DNA of 64,000 bases, taken from positions 1-64,000 of the forward strand of contig CANTFL010001296.1 in the NCBI GenBank assembly GCA_947650285.1. The letters are read 5' to 3'. This DNA is from Hyaloperonospora brassicae. Lineage: Eukaryota; Oomycota; Peronosporomycetes; Peronosporales; Peronosporaceae. Below, piece after piece: positions 32,243 through 43,611 of the stretch (the first letter of the stretch is position 1; the number at the start of each line of letters is the position of its first letter). Under the pieces are notes generated by a model. That model was not told the DNA's origin. It ran no database searches and worked only from the letters and a program-made list of their open reading frames with translations. A program made the translations under genes and the position numbers.

Positions 32243-33090
32243 CGATTGTGTGGGTGTGGGTGTATGTCGAAGTGGTCGGACTGTGTGAGTCAGACTGAGT
32301 GTGGGTATGTATGTATGGGTGGGGGTGTCGTCGCGTTTTGGTTTACCCCGGACAATGAAAAGTGGAGAGTGGGCGAGTTCAAGGGCCCGTGTTCGAGAGA
32401 CGGAGAGGAGAGAGAGAGAGGACACGAGACAAAGATAGGGAGAGCGCAAGTCATCTCGCGCGCTATGCTGCGATCAGTTATTTATCGCACGTAGGCGTCA
32501 TTTCTGAGCCCATTGCTCTCCTTTATGCAACTTGCTGTTGCTGCTGCGACGGCCGCTGTAACGGCCCCTCGGCACAGGGCCCAGGAAGCGACCGACCCCG
32601 CGGGCTGTCATCCGAATTCGGAACATGGGACTGCACTGGCCATAAGGACGCACGTGAACGAACGACCGACTCGCCCCATTGCTCGCGACGAGTGGCAGCA
32701 TCTGAACTTGCACTGACTTTGTGTCGTCCTCTGTGTGCGTAAACACGTCCTCTGGTCAGCATTACTATTGCTCCTCACTTGAAGATGCGTCCGCCCGCCC
32801 ACTATGCTCGTCAAAAAGGGGTAAACACGTTCCTGTGCTGCGACATGAGTGCCCGCCGCCCACGCGCTCAGCTTTTCCGGGTTCCTCAGCCTCTTGTGAC
32901 CTGTCGGTTCCCATGTGCTGCAACTGATACGGAGATGAAACCCCCGACTTCGCACTGCGCAGCTGATGCGGTAAAGGCGGTGCTTGTCTTCCCTCAGCTT
33001 CAGCTTCTTCTTCTTCTTCTTCTTCGTCCTCTTCTTCGTCCTCTTCTTCTGTTGCAGCGATAGTCGCACAAGCAGATACAGAGTGTCGTT
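32243..33090. other. Intergenic with low-complexity TTC tract
   Basis: Upstream region of the MFS transporter. Includes GT-rich (32,250-32,335) and GA-rich (32,395-32,430) stretches and a (TTC)n-like tract at 33,004-33,052 that reads as poly-Glu on the minus strand; open frames through it are composition artefacts. No gene recognised. Confidence 0.45.
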
Positions 33091-33429
33091 TCACGATTTT
33101 TTGCCTCCTCCTGCGTCGTGTCGTGCATAACGGCGCATCATCAGTTCGTGAGAGGCTTCAGACAGGCTCCTCCATCTTCGCCATTCGTGCACTCGTCCAT
33201 CAAAGTGTTGCCATCTCGCGGCGACGCGATAGTTTCCAACCAGTCGTCGAGTGATCTACAGATCACTCCCATAGCGACCAGGAAAGTGTTGGCGTGCAAG
33301 AACAGAGACCTCTTTTTCTTTATTTCCAAATTGAAGTACTCCGTGCACCGATAACATGTCGCAGTAGTCGGCGAAGATGGGGCCGAAGAAGCCGACGGCT
33401 GCCATGTGTACGAGATGACGACGAAGGTT
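33091..33429 (-). CDS. Small two-exon gene, function unknown
   Basis: Two minus-strand segments join in phase: 33,429-33,310 (40 codons) and 33,255-33,091 (55 codons with stop). The first contains MAAVGFFGPIFADYCDMLSV and ends GNKEKE; the second begins ITRRLVGNYRVAARW and ends DAGGGKKS. If the ATG at 33,405 is the start, the protein has 86 residues. An AG acceptor precedes the first segment, so further upstream exons are possible. The assumed intron (33,309-33,256) starts GTCTCT, a weak donor, and is only 54 bp. Amino-acid make-up is convincingly coding but I do not recognise the family. It lies downstream of COG4 on the same strand. Confidence 0.4.
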
Positions 33430-34004
33430 CTGCGCACGTGCGTAATCACGTGTCGCTGCGGGTCAAAGGCTGTCGTCATTCCTCTGTCGCGTCTTTATTG
33501 CACCATCTAAGCTGAGACACGGCCACAAGAGTGCTACTATCAACACAATTGACTGCGGCTATTGTACTTCGATGCACACGACGATCGATCAATGGATCGG
33601 GAAAGAGACGGCCGATACAAACGGAGCGAGTCGACGACAATGCCGACGCCGTCCGTCCAACGCGTCTGTGAGGCGACAAAACAGCGATCCGATCGATGCT
33701 GCTGGCGCTCTTCTTTCTACTGTCGAAACGGGCACTGCCTTCATGTCCTTTTTGCATTGGCGAGTAACGCGCGACAAGACACAGTGAAGAGACAGACCAT
33801 TACTGCAACTTGCTCCTGGATCGACTGGCCATCTACTGACCTTTGCCGTAACGAATCCCACAAACGAAGATACGGTGTTGTGGGCACACGTCGCGTTTCT
33901 CGTATCGCCACTCGACGTTTGACGATACGCTTCAGTATCCTTCGTCTGGATCGTCTTGGGGCTCAGTTTTCGTTCAGCGAAACAGCGTACCATGCGATGC
34001 TGTA
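33430..34004. other. Intergenic, no confident gene
   Basis: A 134-codon minus-strand frame (about 33,589-33,993) starts just after the COG4 stop but has no recognisable motif. Upstream exons of the small gene at 33,091-33,429 could lie here. Confidence 0.35.
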
Positions 34005-36158
34005 CTACGATGCGCTCGAACCGTTCCCAGCGCTTGTCGCAGCGTCCACTTTCGTCACTTGCTCGATGGCAAGCGCAACGTCTGCTGGCTCGAAGTCCAC
34101 ACGCAGTTGCAATAGATTGACGATCGTATCCACAGAAAGCTCTTCCCGTAATCGCGGGAGGTCGTCGACAACGTGCGACGGCTGCGTGAGGTTCAGAATG
34201 AACAGCAGCTGAAAGAGTCGCGTAAACGATGCACGCAGACTCTTCTCGACCACCAACGTCGATAGCAGCGCGAGGATATCAGTCACTTCACGCTCGAGCT
34301 GCAGCGCCCCCAATTCGTTGCAAGGTTTCTTGACGGCCAGCAATGTGCTCTCTAGACAACTAGTTATCTCCTGCGCAACGGCTTCAACCAAGTCTTCGAA
34401 TGGAGCGCTGCAGAGGGCACGTTCGTAGCGCCGCAGTTCGCAGTTCTTCATGACTTCACGCTCGATCAGTCGCACCAGCGGCGATCCCCGCGAGCCAAAC
34501 GCATCGTACTCTGCTGACGTCAGCACGTACTTCAGCTGCTCGTCCATCAAGTGTCGAATCACTTCCAGCAATCGCTTTCGCATGGATCGAGACAGCACTT
34601 CCTGCACCTCGTTCGACACGATCGAGTGGAAGGCTTCTGTCATGTCGTGGATGGGCGTAGGCAGGCAGTCGAGGATCAGAGCTTCGTGCGGAAAACTCGT
34701 GCGTGAGTACTCGTCAATCTTTTCTTCCAGCGCTTGGACAAACTTGCCACTCATGAACGCCGAGTTGATGGTCATAAACAGCTTTGCTTCTTCCTGCAGA
34801 GCTCGTTTTAGATCTTCATCGACTGCCTGAAGCAGTGCGTCGGAGAACGACACGACTGCTGCATCAGTCGCGCTGTCATCCGCCCTGGCGTTACCACCGT
34901 CGATCGAGCTTGTCGAGGCTGCTTCGGCGAGGCTCATTGGGATCACGCACGGTCGACTAGGCAGCACCAGTATAGCTGGCAAGTACAGCGACTCCATAGC
35001 GTCTACGAGCGCAATCACAATAGACAAGGCAGTGTGGTACGTCAAGCTACAGCAAGTACAGCAACAACAGCAACAACAATGCAGCAGCAGCAGCAATAGC
35101 AGCAACAGCAGCAGTTGGTCAGTCAGTACAGGCTACAGATCCGTAGCCTTCCACGCACGCACGCACGCAAGCACTCCCCCTCATGAGCAGACAACGTACC
35201 ACTGCGACGCTCGATAGAACGCCTTGTTCAGCACGAACGACACGTCTTCCACGACACTCGACACGTACACGCCGGCCTCGAGTGCCTGCGGCTCGGCAAT
35301 AGCGGTCGCTTTCTGCACCGACTGACGCACGTAAAAGCGCTCGAGCAGCACGTACACGCCCGCGAGCTCCTGCACTTGAGCGCGAAAGCCACAGGCGTCG
35401 GTCGTGCCTGCGTCCGGCCACAACGTCTGGACAAACGCTGCGTAGCTCTCGAGCACGCGCAGCAGACACGTGAGCTCGTCGAGACACAGGTCCATCATCT
35501 GCAAACTCTCGTCCGCCGCCACTGCGTCGTCTGCCGCCGCCTGCGCCTTCCGCTCCCACGCGCCCACGCGCGCGTCGCCGGCGTACAGCTGCACGAGCGC
35601 CAGCGCCGTCGCGCCACACGACTCGTGGATCGGCTCGAGCACGCGCCGCGTCACCGACGAGTCGCCGCGCGGCCCCACGACGTCGGCCACTGCGTTCATA
35701 ATGTCCGTCGCGCCCGTCACGAGCTCACGCAGCGCGTCGACGTACAGCAGGCGGTCAATGTAGCCATGTGCGTTGCCCCGCGCCGTCGCGCGATGCGCTG
35801 TTACGCGGTCGAGACACGCGCGCGCTTGGGCCGCAAAGAGGCGTTCGAGGCAGTGGGCAAAGGGCGCAGCAGCGCTTGGGCCGGCGCCCAGTACGACGCA
35901 GTGCGCAAAGGCCGCGAGCGCTGCGTCGACGTCGACGCGGGCAGTGCACGCGCGTCGCAGGTGCGCGAGCGAGAGGTCGTGCAGGCGGTGCGCTTTGCGG
36001 TCGCAGCTGCGGCGGATCTCGTCGCGGACGGCCGACGTCGCGGGGGACGTCGGGGGGGACGACGGGGCGCGCAGGGCGTCGAGCGCGCGGCAGACGCGGG
36101 CGATGTGGCGGTCGGCGAGCGCCAAGTGGAAGGCCGTGACGCTGTGCTCAAAGGACAT
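34005..36158 (-). CDS. COG4: Conserved oligomeric Golgi complex subunit 4 (COG4)
   Basis: A subunit of the COG tethering complex, which holds retrograde vesicles at Golgi membranes and works with SNAREs and Rab proteins. Two exons: 36,158-35,200 and 35,046-34,005; the 153-bp intron (GTACGT...CTGTAG) leaves the frame intact, giving 666 residues. Recognisable family stretches are ELAGVYVLLERFYVRQSV, then SSVVEDVSFVLNKAFYRA, which continues over the splice as ALSIVIALVDAMESLYL. The C-terminal half is helical and leucine-rich, as in the COG4 C-terminal domain (PHLEREVTDI-like, LFQLLFILNL). The N-terminus (EHSVTAFHLALADRH) is somewhat short against animal COG4 (about 780 residues), so an N-terminal exon could be missing, although the ATG fits. 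The intron holds a CTG/CAG repeat. A G-rich block lies directly upstream of the ATG. Confidence 0.85.
35047..35115. repeat. CAG/CAA trinucleotide tract in COG4 intron
   Basis: Imperfect runs of CAG, CAA and AGC fill the acceptor half of the intron. Read as coding it gives poly-Leu or poly-Cys, which is an artefact. Confidence 0.88.
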
Positions 36159-36160
36159 GT

Positions 36161-36201
36161 GGGGGTACGATGGGGGGGGAGTGGGGGGTTACGCGGGGGG
36201 G
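36161..36201 (+). promoter_or_regulatory. G-quadruplex-type motif upstream of COG4 ATG
   Basis: Four G runs (5, 8, 6 and 7 Gs) separated by short loops begin two bases upstream of the COG4 start codon. The G-rich strand is the template strand of COG4, so the mRNA leader would be C-rich. A regulatory role is inference. Confidence 0.55.
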
Positions 36202-36684
36202 TGACGTGACGTGACGGACAAACGGACAGATGGACGCGCAGACGGGGACGGGGATGGGGATGGGGGAAGGAGAGAGGTCGGTTGGTGTGGTGTAGTGTGG
36301 TGTGGTGTGGTGGTTGCGGATTCAGGGGGCGAGACGGGTGGGTGCGGCGTGCGGCGGTGCTGGATGAAACGGTGTTCGAACGGGGAGGGGGAGGGCGGGG
36401 GGGGGGCTCGAACGATATTGTGATATGATCTGCGACGAGATGGATGATCCGTTCAAATGTGGTCAGTGGGCATGCGGTCGGTGATATGATATGTGACGCG
36501 TGTTGACGATACGTTCGAAGGCGATCCGTGATGCGCTGTGTTACAATCGTCCGGTGCATCAGACCAGTGGGCAAACGGATCGACGCGTGCATGACGGCCA
36601 ACAATTGATGGGCGCCGTGTCCACCCGTGTATTCACGTCGACACGTGGGTGCTTCGTCGAGTCGACGCGCGTGAGCCTTGAAGG
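36202..36684. other. COG4 upstream spacer, G-rich and imperfect direct repeats
   Basis: Contains GGGGAT-like and GGTGT-like short repeats at 36,240-36,315, a second G-rich block near 36,385-36,408, and an imperfect direct repeat (GATATGATCTGCGACG near 36,421 and GATATGATATGTGACG near 36,484). No gene seen; the COG4 promoter should lie here. Confidence 0.5.
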
Positions 36685-37426
36685 TTACTTGCCCACGAGC
36701 GGTCGAATGACGGCACTCGTTGCTGCAAAGACGTCGTCCACGCCGAGCGTCGCGTCCACCTTGAACACCTTCTTCTGCTGCTCGTAGTACTGGACAACAG
36801 GCAGCGTCGAGTCCAAGTACGTGCGGAAGCGCTTGCGGATGGCGTCGGCATTGTCGTCCGAGCGGCCACTCGTCTTGCCGCGCTCGAGCAGCCGCTGCTC
36901 CATGACGCGCTCGTTGCAGTCAAAGAACAACACGCCCTGCACGTGGAACTCGGCTTCGGGCATGGCGGCCTGCCAGCCGCGCAGGTTGTCAAAGTTGCGC
37001 GGGAACCCGTCAATGAGGAACAGGTCGCGGCCGCTCGTGACCATCGCCCGCTGCAAGAGACTCAGCGTGATCTGCACGGGCACGATCTGTCCTTCTTTGA
37101 TCATGCTGTCAATCAGTTGGCCATTCACTGAGCCCGACTGACGCTCGGCCCGTAGCAGATCCCCCGCCTACAAGACACACAGAGCACCATCAGTTGCTGT
37201 CTCGTACAAGTATACACGACCTCCCCCCCCCACACACACAATACCCGTCAAGAGGTGTGCGTGGCCACTACAGGCGGCACAAGTGTACGCCCTGCTGTAC
37301 GTACATTCGTCCACATATACGTACCGACAAGTGCACAAAGCCGAACGCCTCGACGAGCTTCGCGCACTGCGTGCCTTTGCCCGCGCCGGGGCCGCCCAGT
37401 ACAAAGAGGATCTGTTTCGTCAGCAT
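36685..37426 (-). CDS. UMP-CMP kinase
   Basis: Transfers phosphate from ATP to UMP, CMP (and dCMP) in pyrimidine nucleotide supply; cytosolic. Two exons, 37,426-37,325 (34 codons) and 37,167-36,685, joined across a 156-bp intron (GTACGT...TTGTAG), give 194 residues, the usual length of eukaryotic UMP-CMP kinases. The P-loop GGPGAGKGTQ is at residues 11-20. The splice rebuilds FGFVHLSAGDLLRAERQSGS, the NMP-binding region. LIDGFPRNFDNLRGW, DCNERVMEQRLLERGKTSGR and the short-LID segment DNADAIRKRFRTYL follow, typical of the UMP-CMP rather than long-LID adenylate kinase class. All expected catalytic arginines appear present. It is divergent from V-ATPase subunit H with 186 bp between start codons. 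Confidence 0.93.
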
Positions 37427-37612
37427 CGGGTTGTGAACTGACGCGGGTGTGCGTACGAACGAGCGCGTGCGCGCGTGCATGTACGACCGTGCGGACCAAA
37501 GTCGAGGCGACTGTCCGTCCAACTGTGGACCCAGCCTACACTAGGATCGCTCGGACCTAGCCGCACCTGCGAAACCTGTCAAACTTAGTGCCCGCACCCC
37601 TGCCGCTTCGAC
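37427..37612. promoter_or_regulatory. Shared spacer between UMP-CMP kinase and V-ATPase H
   Basis: Only 186 bp separate the two divergent ATGs, so core promoters of both genes probably lie here. No TATA box is visible. Confidence 0.55.
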
Positions 37613-39973
37613 ATGAGCGCAGAGCCCATGAAGGATCGCTTCCAGCAGCCGCACAAAGCCGGCAGCGCCGCGATGCAGAGCGCGCACCACGTGGCGATCG
37701 ACATGACGGGAAGCGCGTCGCTGGACGTGGCGCTGGCGCGCGACGAGGCGCTCACTCGTTTCCGCGACATCAATTGGGCGACGTACACGCGGTAGGACCG
37801 ACGGCATCAAGTCACTTGTGTGTGTGGATCCTGTAGGACTGGATGGACTCTCTGAGTTAATATGTGGGGTCCGAACGGGTATGTTTGAATTGATGTTGTG
37901 GGCTGTTGGTTGGGGACCCCTAGTGCCGGTGGGTTTACCCTCGAGAAGGCAGAGATTGCAGCAATTAAAGACCTGGAAAAAGTGATCAAGTCGAGCCCCG
38001 ACGATGCGGTGAATGTGCGGATGAGTCGAACCTGTCAAAAATGATAATGATCCGATCCATTTGACCTGTTGGGCTCTAACTAACCTGTACGCGTACTTGT
38101 GTGCTCTGGATACTGTGGCCTGCACCTCTTTGTTAGGCACATGCGGTCGACGAGTTTATGAGCGGTGAGGACCAGCAGCAAACGTCGGGTTGCCGTCGTG
38201 TTGAAGGCTCACGTTTGTTGTGTGGACGATGACGGTGGTGCTGATGCTGATGATCTGTAGCTGCTGGCTCTTCTGTGGGCACTGCGCTGCTCAAGTTGAT
38301 CAAGAACGTGACGGACCCGACGGTGCTCAAGTACTGTCTCGCTCGCATGGAGGAACTGCTGCCGGGTAAAACAACACGAACAGCGGGTGGTGGTGCTGTG
38401 AGTTGGACACTTACGGGACTCACTGCGTTGGTTGCTGGGCATGACAGATGGACTGCGTCTGCGCAAACGGATGGTGTACTTTGTGCCAGAAGGCAGGACG
38501 GTGGATGCAGCACCGTTCTTTCGGCTGATCCGCAACGACACGGGCTACATGCAGTTTGCTGCTAGCCATTTGCTCGCACTGTTTCTTACGTACGTGATAC
38601 GAGCGGAATGTGAATGGTCGGATCTCGCTTTAGGACTAGATTGCTAAGACGTATCGCGTGTGATGCTGCTTGGTCCAGAATCCGACCGAAACAAGACGAT
38701 GCCGAAGTTCTGAGCCAGTGGGCGATCCAAGCGTTGACGACGGGTTCATTGCAGGCTTCTACGAACGACCCGAGCCGTGCAAATGTTACACGTGCTGCGG
38801 CTGCAACACTGATGGTGCTACTACGTAACGAGGCGCTGCGAGTGCTTTTCGTCAAACTTGGGGGCGTGGCTACGTAAGTAGACTTGCTGCTTTTGTCGAC
38901 AGGAGTGCATGCTCAAGCTGTCTTGTTGCCATGTCGATAGAGTGGTGAACTTACTGGAGTGCTCTCAGAACCGCGCACAACTCGCGTACGAGGTACACTC
39001 TGCAGCAGATGCGTTGTGGCTTGACTGGGCGTATGCTGAGTATGTGATTGATCTTGCGAACTGCTTGCAGCTCACGTTCATTCTATGGACCTTGGCGTTC
39101 TGCGACGACGCTTTGGAAAAGTTCGCGGCTGCTAATGCACTGGACGCGATCGTGCTCCAAGTGGCAGCAGCCCCACGTGAGAAAGTCGTGCGCGTTGCTC
39201 TCGAAGCGCTTCAGGTGTGACAGAGTCATGACGTTGCAGGCCATGGATGTTGCTGATCGATGTTTCGTTTCCGCGCAGAACTTACTTGGCAAGCTCAGTG
39301 GCTTCTTTGACGAGCGCATGATTGAGAGCGGGCTTATGAAGACTCTGAACAACATGCGCGAGCGGAAGTGGGCGGATGATGATATCGTGAAGGGTATCCA
39401 GGCTGTCCGTGACGTGCTCATTCGCGAGTACAAAGAGCTGAAGTAAGAGAGCAACTGTATCTGACCAGTGTTTTCTCGCTGATCATTGCGGCTGATCGAT
39501 GTCGCTGATCAATGTGTGTCGCGATGCGCGTTGTGTCTAGCACTATGGAGCGGTACGAAAAAGAGCTACGAACGGGAACACTGAACTGGGGGCTCCTGCA
39601 CACGGACAAGTTTTGGAAGGACAACTTTATGACGTTTGAGCAGAAGGACTTTGAGCTTATCCGGTAAGCGACCGATCGCGTGTGGCAATGTTTGTTCGTG
39701 CTTTTGTTTGTCCTCGCTCCTCACGCTGGATCTGATTGCTGCAGGCTGTTGATCGATCTGCTGGAATCTGACAAGCCCAAGACAGTGGCTGTAGCCCTTT
39801 TCGATTTGGGCGAGTTCGTGCGCTTCTATCCGAATGGCAAGCACATTGCCAAGCGACTTGGAGCGAAGAGGGTCGCAATGAAGCTCATGACGCACGAAAA
39901 CGGAGAAGTGCAGAAGCATGCCCTTCAGTGCATCTCGAAGATGATGGTCAACAAGTGGGAGTTTGTCAAGTAA
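37613..39973 (+). CDS. VMA13: V-type proton ATPase subunit H
   Basis: A regulatory subunit of the V1 sector that couples ATP hydrolysis to proton pumping into vacuoles and silences free V1. Eleven exons agree in phase throughout: 37,613-37,791; 37,924-38,008; 38,137-38,164; 38,261-38,365; 38,448-38,589; 38,679-38,873; 38,941-38,992; 39,071-39,214; 39,279-39,442; 39,541-39,663; 39,745-39,973. The result is 481 residues, normal for the family. N-terminal INWATYTRAGGFTLEKAEI (across intron 1), GTALLKLIKNVTDPTVLKYC, MVYFVPEGRTVDAAPFFRLI, then the HEAT-like C-terminal half with WADDDIVKGIQAVRDVL, LNWGLLHTDKFWKDN and KPKTVAVALFDLGEFVRFYP are strongly conserved. The 28-bp third exon is short but needed. 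It ends at WEFVK-stop, where subunit H normally ends. Confidence 0.93.
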
Positions 39974-40359
39974 GCAAGCAAGCAGCAGAATGGCATGCAG
40001 ACATATTGCTGCTTTGTTTTCCAGTTTTATTTTTACGTGTGAGCTGCCGCAACTTGGGTGTGGCGGAATGAGTGCCCTCCAGTGCATTGCGTGCAGTCAA
40101 GAGCAGGATCTAGCGGACAGCCAACGTAGGAATGCAATCAATACTTGTCTCGCATCTCGAATGACATGTTCAGCCGTGGCGTACATTGTCGTGTGTTGGT
40201 AGTATCAGTACTACTACCGATGAGACATCATCGTACAGCCAGCCAAAAAAAGCGCATGATCGGTGTCAACTACACTGGCAGCACCTGCTGCCATGGCCAA
40301 GTAACGTCATGGCCAAGCAACGGACAAGTGCCTTCGCTGCTGATTGCATCGTGAACGAC
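39974..40359. other. Convergent spacer
   Basis: 386 bp between the 3' ends of V-ATPase H and PEX11. No gene or clear terminator motif seen. Confidence 0.5.
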
Positions 40360-41611
40360 TTATTGGGCGTTTACCCACGCGCGCCAGAGACCGACAGCCG
40401 CTTCTGCTGCGCAGAGAAAACTCACGAAGCGGTCTTCGACAAACGTACAGACACATACATACAACTTGAGCTTGCACGCACGTGCTGTCCGCTACCAACA
40501 GCAAGACATGCACACAAACGTACCTGAGAAAAGCTTCTTCTCGAAAGACCACTGCATGCACGGTCCAGCATACAAAACGTTGCGCAGTTGTACGTAATAC
40601 AGTTCGCGGCACCTGCACTTGCACTCCAACATTGAGCATGCAACCGTAGCTGGTGACAGGAATAGAGATCCAGGATACTACACATACCGATCTTGGATAC
40701 GCGCAAGTAACGTGGAGCGCTGCGACGAATCAAAGATCGATACACACAAAAACGTCAACACCATCCCAATGATCCGTCACAAACAATGACAACACAAAAC
40801 CACTTCGCCGATTCGACATAAAAGCACGCGACTCACCTCATTCTCGGAAAGCTCTTTCATGGCTAAAATCTGCTTCTTCTTGGCCGACAGAGCTCGAAGA
40901 CTGTATGTACGCAGTCACAATCAGACAAAAAGGCCTCTCACCTCAATTTACCGAATAGTGGCCTCTTTTATCCAGTAAATGCGTCATAACACTCGTCGGC
41001 ATTGCACGTACCGAAGGGCGTTCGCGTACATATCCAGCAGAATGTAAACGCCCCACGCTCGACACGAGAGTCGCGAGATGTACATTGCATCGACATGCAC
41101 CAGTTTCGGCGCTCTGCATTGCATCGCATGACCACATGACATCCGTCACAAAAAACAGGATAAGTGTCAATGTTCCCTATCCTGCAACATCGTCACAGCC
41201 AGCTTCTGTCCTTCCTCATCCCGCATACACAGCAAAGCGCCACGTCAAACACGCATAAACTCACACGAATCCCACATACGACACGTGCTCGAGCGGGTGA
41301 TACACGACCATCGACAATGCCTGCAGCCGCACGAGGCGCTGCACGTGCTCGTCGTCGTCTTCGCAACACCACGAGCCCTTCTTCAGCGCCGTGTACGCCT
41401 CCAGTCCGCCAGTAAAGCGCATCACATAGCGCGCCATCGAGATACTCGAGGCCAGCGCGTGCATACCCTGAGACGCCTCGCGCTGCGTCGCAGGTGCCAA
41501 CGCATACGCCGCTGCATCTATTCCATAGCCCAGTGTCTTGTACAGCTTGTCAGCGCCTAGCGAGCTGCTGCTGAAGCGCACGAGCTTGTCGACGTCCAGG
41601 AGCGCTGCCAT
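40360..41611 (-). CDS. PEX11: Peroxin-11 (PEX11) family protein
   Basis: A peroxisomal membrane protein that bends and elongates peroxisomes before fission. Seven exons join in phase: 41,611-41,280; 41,113-41,012; 40,900-40,837; 40,719-40,688; 40,612-40,594; 40,551-40,524; 40,406-40,360, for 207 residues. The N-terminus (LVRFSSSSLGADKLYKTLGY) and SMARYVMRFTGGLEAY carry the amphipathic helix region; LSMVVYHPLEHVSSAPKLVH is rebuilt by the first splice and SRLSCRAWGVYILLDMYANA then LRLRALSAKKK by the second. The C-terminus has the WSFEKKLFS motif common in PEX11 and a final GLWRAW. The first three exons are secure. The last four are small (32, 19, 28 and 47 bp) and rest on phase and motif agreement only. 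Its head-to-head neighbour is the PH-domain gene, 981 bp away. Confidence 0.83.
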
Positions 41612-42592
41612 GCGTCTGGTATGTAGTCAGTCGCCAGCTATCCCTCGTTTCGCCCCGGATAATGCGCTGTCTCCAAGTCGCGGATATACAGGATACGGAA
41701 GCGCTACCAAAGGCCGGCGTCGTAACCGGTCGATACAGGTCAGGTACGTGACCGTTGGTTTTGACCAGTAGGTTTACCGTCCCGAAATATACCGCGAGAA
41801 CATTGCAACGGATAAAAAAAAGCGGTCGTTCGATTATCGGTCCAGCGCTGGCTTTTTGCGGCCTCCCCATAGCCGTTACAATCCGAGGGGCAAATCGCAT
41901 CGTGACGCCATTGCGTCACTTGGTCTTTGTATGCCACGACACCATCTGTTGAGCGCCCGCGCGGTCGTCCGATCGTGCCGCAACAGCCCTTTTGCCCGGT
42001 CCGCCTGTCTGACTGTTCCCCCACCGCGGCAGGCGTCAGTCTCGAACTTAGTCCACACGACGCAAACGGCGACCGGCAGCCAACGAACGACACCGCAGAC
42101 GACATTCGACTGCATTGAACCGCTGCTACTGCTGCTGCTGCTCTTGTGAGTTGTGCGACAGTGTTTCGAGTGGAACCAACAACGACACGACCGCGCGGTT
42201 TCTCTACCGTACACATTGAGCTGGTTGGATTGCATCGCTGGTGTGATCATCCGTGCGAAGCGACCGGAAGACGAACTGGTACGCGAGTTGTTTGGTGCCT
42301 GTCGAGTGGCCTCACGTGGCTCTTTGCAGCTCGATGGGTTTCTCATGTCGTCTGTTGTATCGTACTGACGAACGAACGGACGTGGTGCGCTTTTTATTGA
42401 CAGCGAAAGAAAAAAGACAGCAGATTGGACGTGTTTGCTTGACCGATAACGTCCCGCGTGCTGAATTCCGGGCACCTATTGTCAGTCGTTTTTGCTGACT
42501 CGAATTGATCGTCCTACTGCACCGCACCGACTACTACTACTACTACTACTACCACTACCACTGACCGACCGACCGACCGACTTCTGCACATC
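41612..42592. other. Intergenic spacer between PEX11 and PH-domain gene
   Basis: Divergent promoter region without recognisable gene. A TAC/ACT-type trinucleotide run at about 42,528-42,556 and GACC repeats at 42,562-42,580 fall in the presumed leader of the PH-domain gene. Confidence 0.5.
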
Positions 42593-43290
42593 ATGTACCG
42601 GGAAGGATACCTCATTAAATGCGGACGCAACGCCTACGAAGCTCCCGTAAGCTCTTCTTCGCCCGCATCTACTGCCTCGTCACCTTTGGTACAGCTCACT
42701 AACTCCTCATCTCTCTCTCTCCCTCTGTGTCGGTCTCTCTATAGCAATTATTGTTTTGCGTCTTTGAAGACGGTGTGGTCAAGTTCTACTTGGACAAAGG
42801 CGGACTCGAAGTCGGGGGGCTCGAAATGGCGGGCCACGTGACCAAAGTGCGCGTGGAGAAGGCCGTGCCGGGCAAGTTCCCCTACCGCTTCTCCGTGTCG
42901 GCTGCCCAAGTCGTGCGGGTCGAAGGCCGTCGCATGAAACTCGGCGAGTCGCGCGTGACGGAATTCGCTGCTGCGACGAACGACCTCATGAAAGAATGGG
43001 CCAACTCGCTGCACCTGTGGCGCCGCATGAACTGGAAAGAGAACGTCAAGTTCTTTGACGACGCGAGCGAACTGTCGCAGGCGCAAGAGCTCGAGTCGCT
43101 GCAGGTGCAGCTGCACGCTGTCAAAATGGCACGGGGTCGCACGCTCTCGGGCTGTGCGTTCCGAAGACCGTTTGACCAGATCATGCACGGGCAGTCGTCA
43201 CCTACGATCAAGAAGCTGCGTCAGCTGATGCGACACACGTCCACAGGCACTGCCACCGCAACGACATCGTGCACGGATCCAACGTGTTGA
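42593..43290 (+). CDS. Pleckstrin homology (PH) domain protein
   Basis: Two exons, 42,593-42,646 and 42,745-43,290, give 199 residues. REGYLIKCGRN at the start is the first PH strand; after the 98-bp intron QLLFCVFEDGVVKFYLDKGG continues it, and a Trp-containing C-terminal helix (NDLMKEWANSLHLWRRMNWK) closes the domain at about residue 125. PH domains bind phosphoinositides or proteins and bring their host to membranes; ligand unknown here. The rest is a helical stretch (ASELSQAQELESLQVQLHAV) and a Ser/Thr-rich tail. The ATG is the first after a GACC-repeat leader. The 3' end is taken at the in-frame TGA; a further intron into downstream sequence cannot be excluded. Confidence 0.78.
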
Positions 43291-43611
43291 CGCTCGACAC
43301 ACGGCCGCCTCCCGAGAGAAGTAGCCGTATCAAAACTACACCATTGCCACCCCCACCCCCATCGTCCCCAGCCACACTGGGCCACTGTCAGTTGTGCCAG
43401 TGCCGCCCAGCCTGCGTGGACGCGAGAGTGTATACATGTGTACGTGGATTGCGAAGGGAGGCCTTGACTTGGGCGCCTTGGCCAGACGTGTGGTTCAGCA
43501 GGTGTTTCGTTGCCGTCTGCGTGTACGTATGAATACAAGGCTGAACTTGCCCCGCTGCTGGGTTGTCTGTCGGTATCCAGTCAATCAGTTGATTAGTCGA
43601 TACATCGGTGG

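Noticed and set aside
32087..32449. 120-codon minus-strand frame as an independent gene
   Set aside because: Its last part is exon 1 of the MFS transporter (ATG 32,242); the remainder is leader sequence and intron.
35047..35105. Poly-Leu/poly-Cys N-terminus of the second COG4 frame
   Set aside because: It is the CAG-rich intron; splicing at GTACGT and CTGTAG joins the conserved COG4 segments in phase.
35376..36209. 277-codon plus-strand frame over COG4 exon 1
   Set aside because: Antisense shadow of GC-rich coding sequence; Arg/Ala/Val-rich and without motifs.
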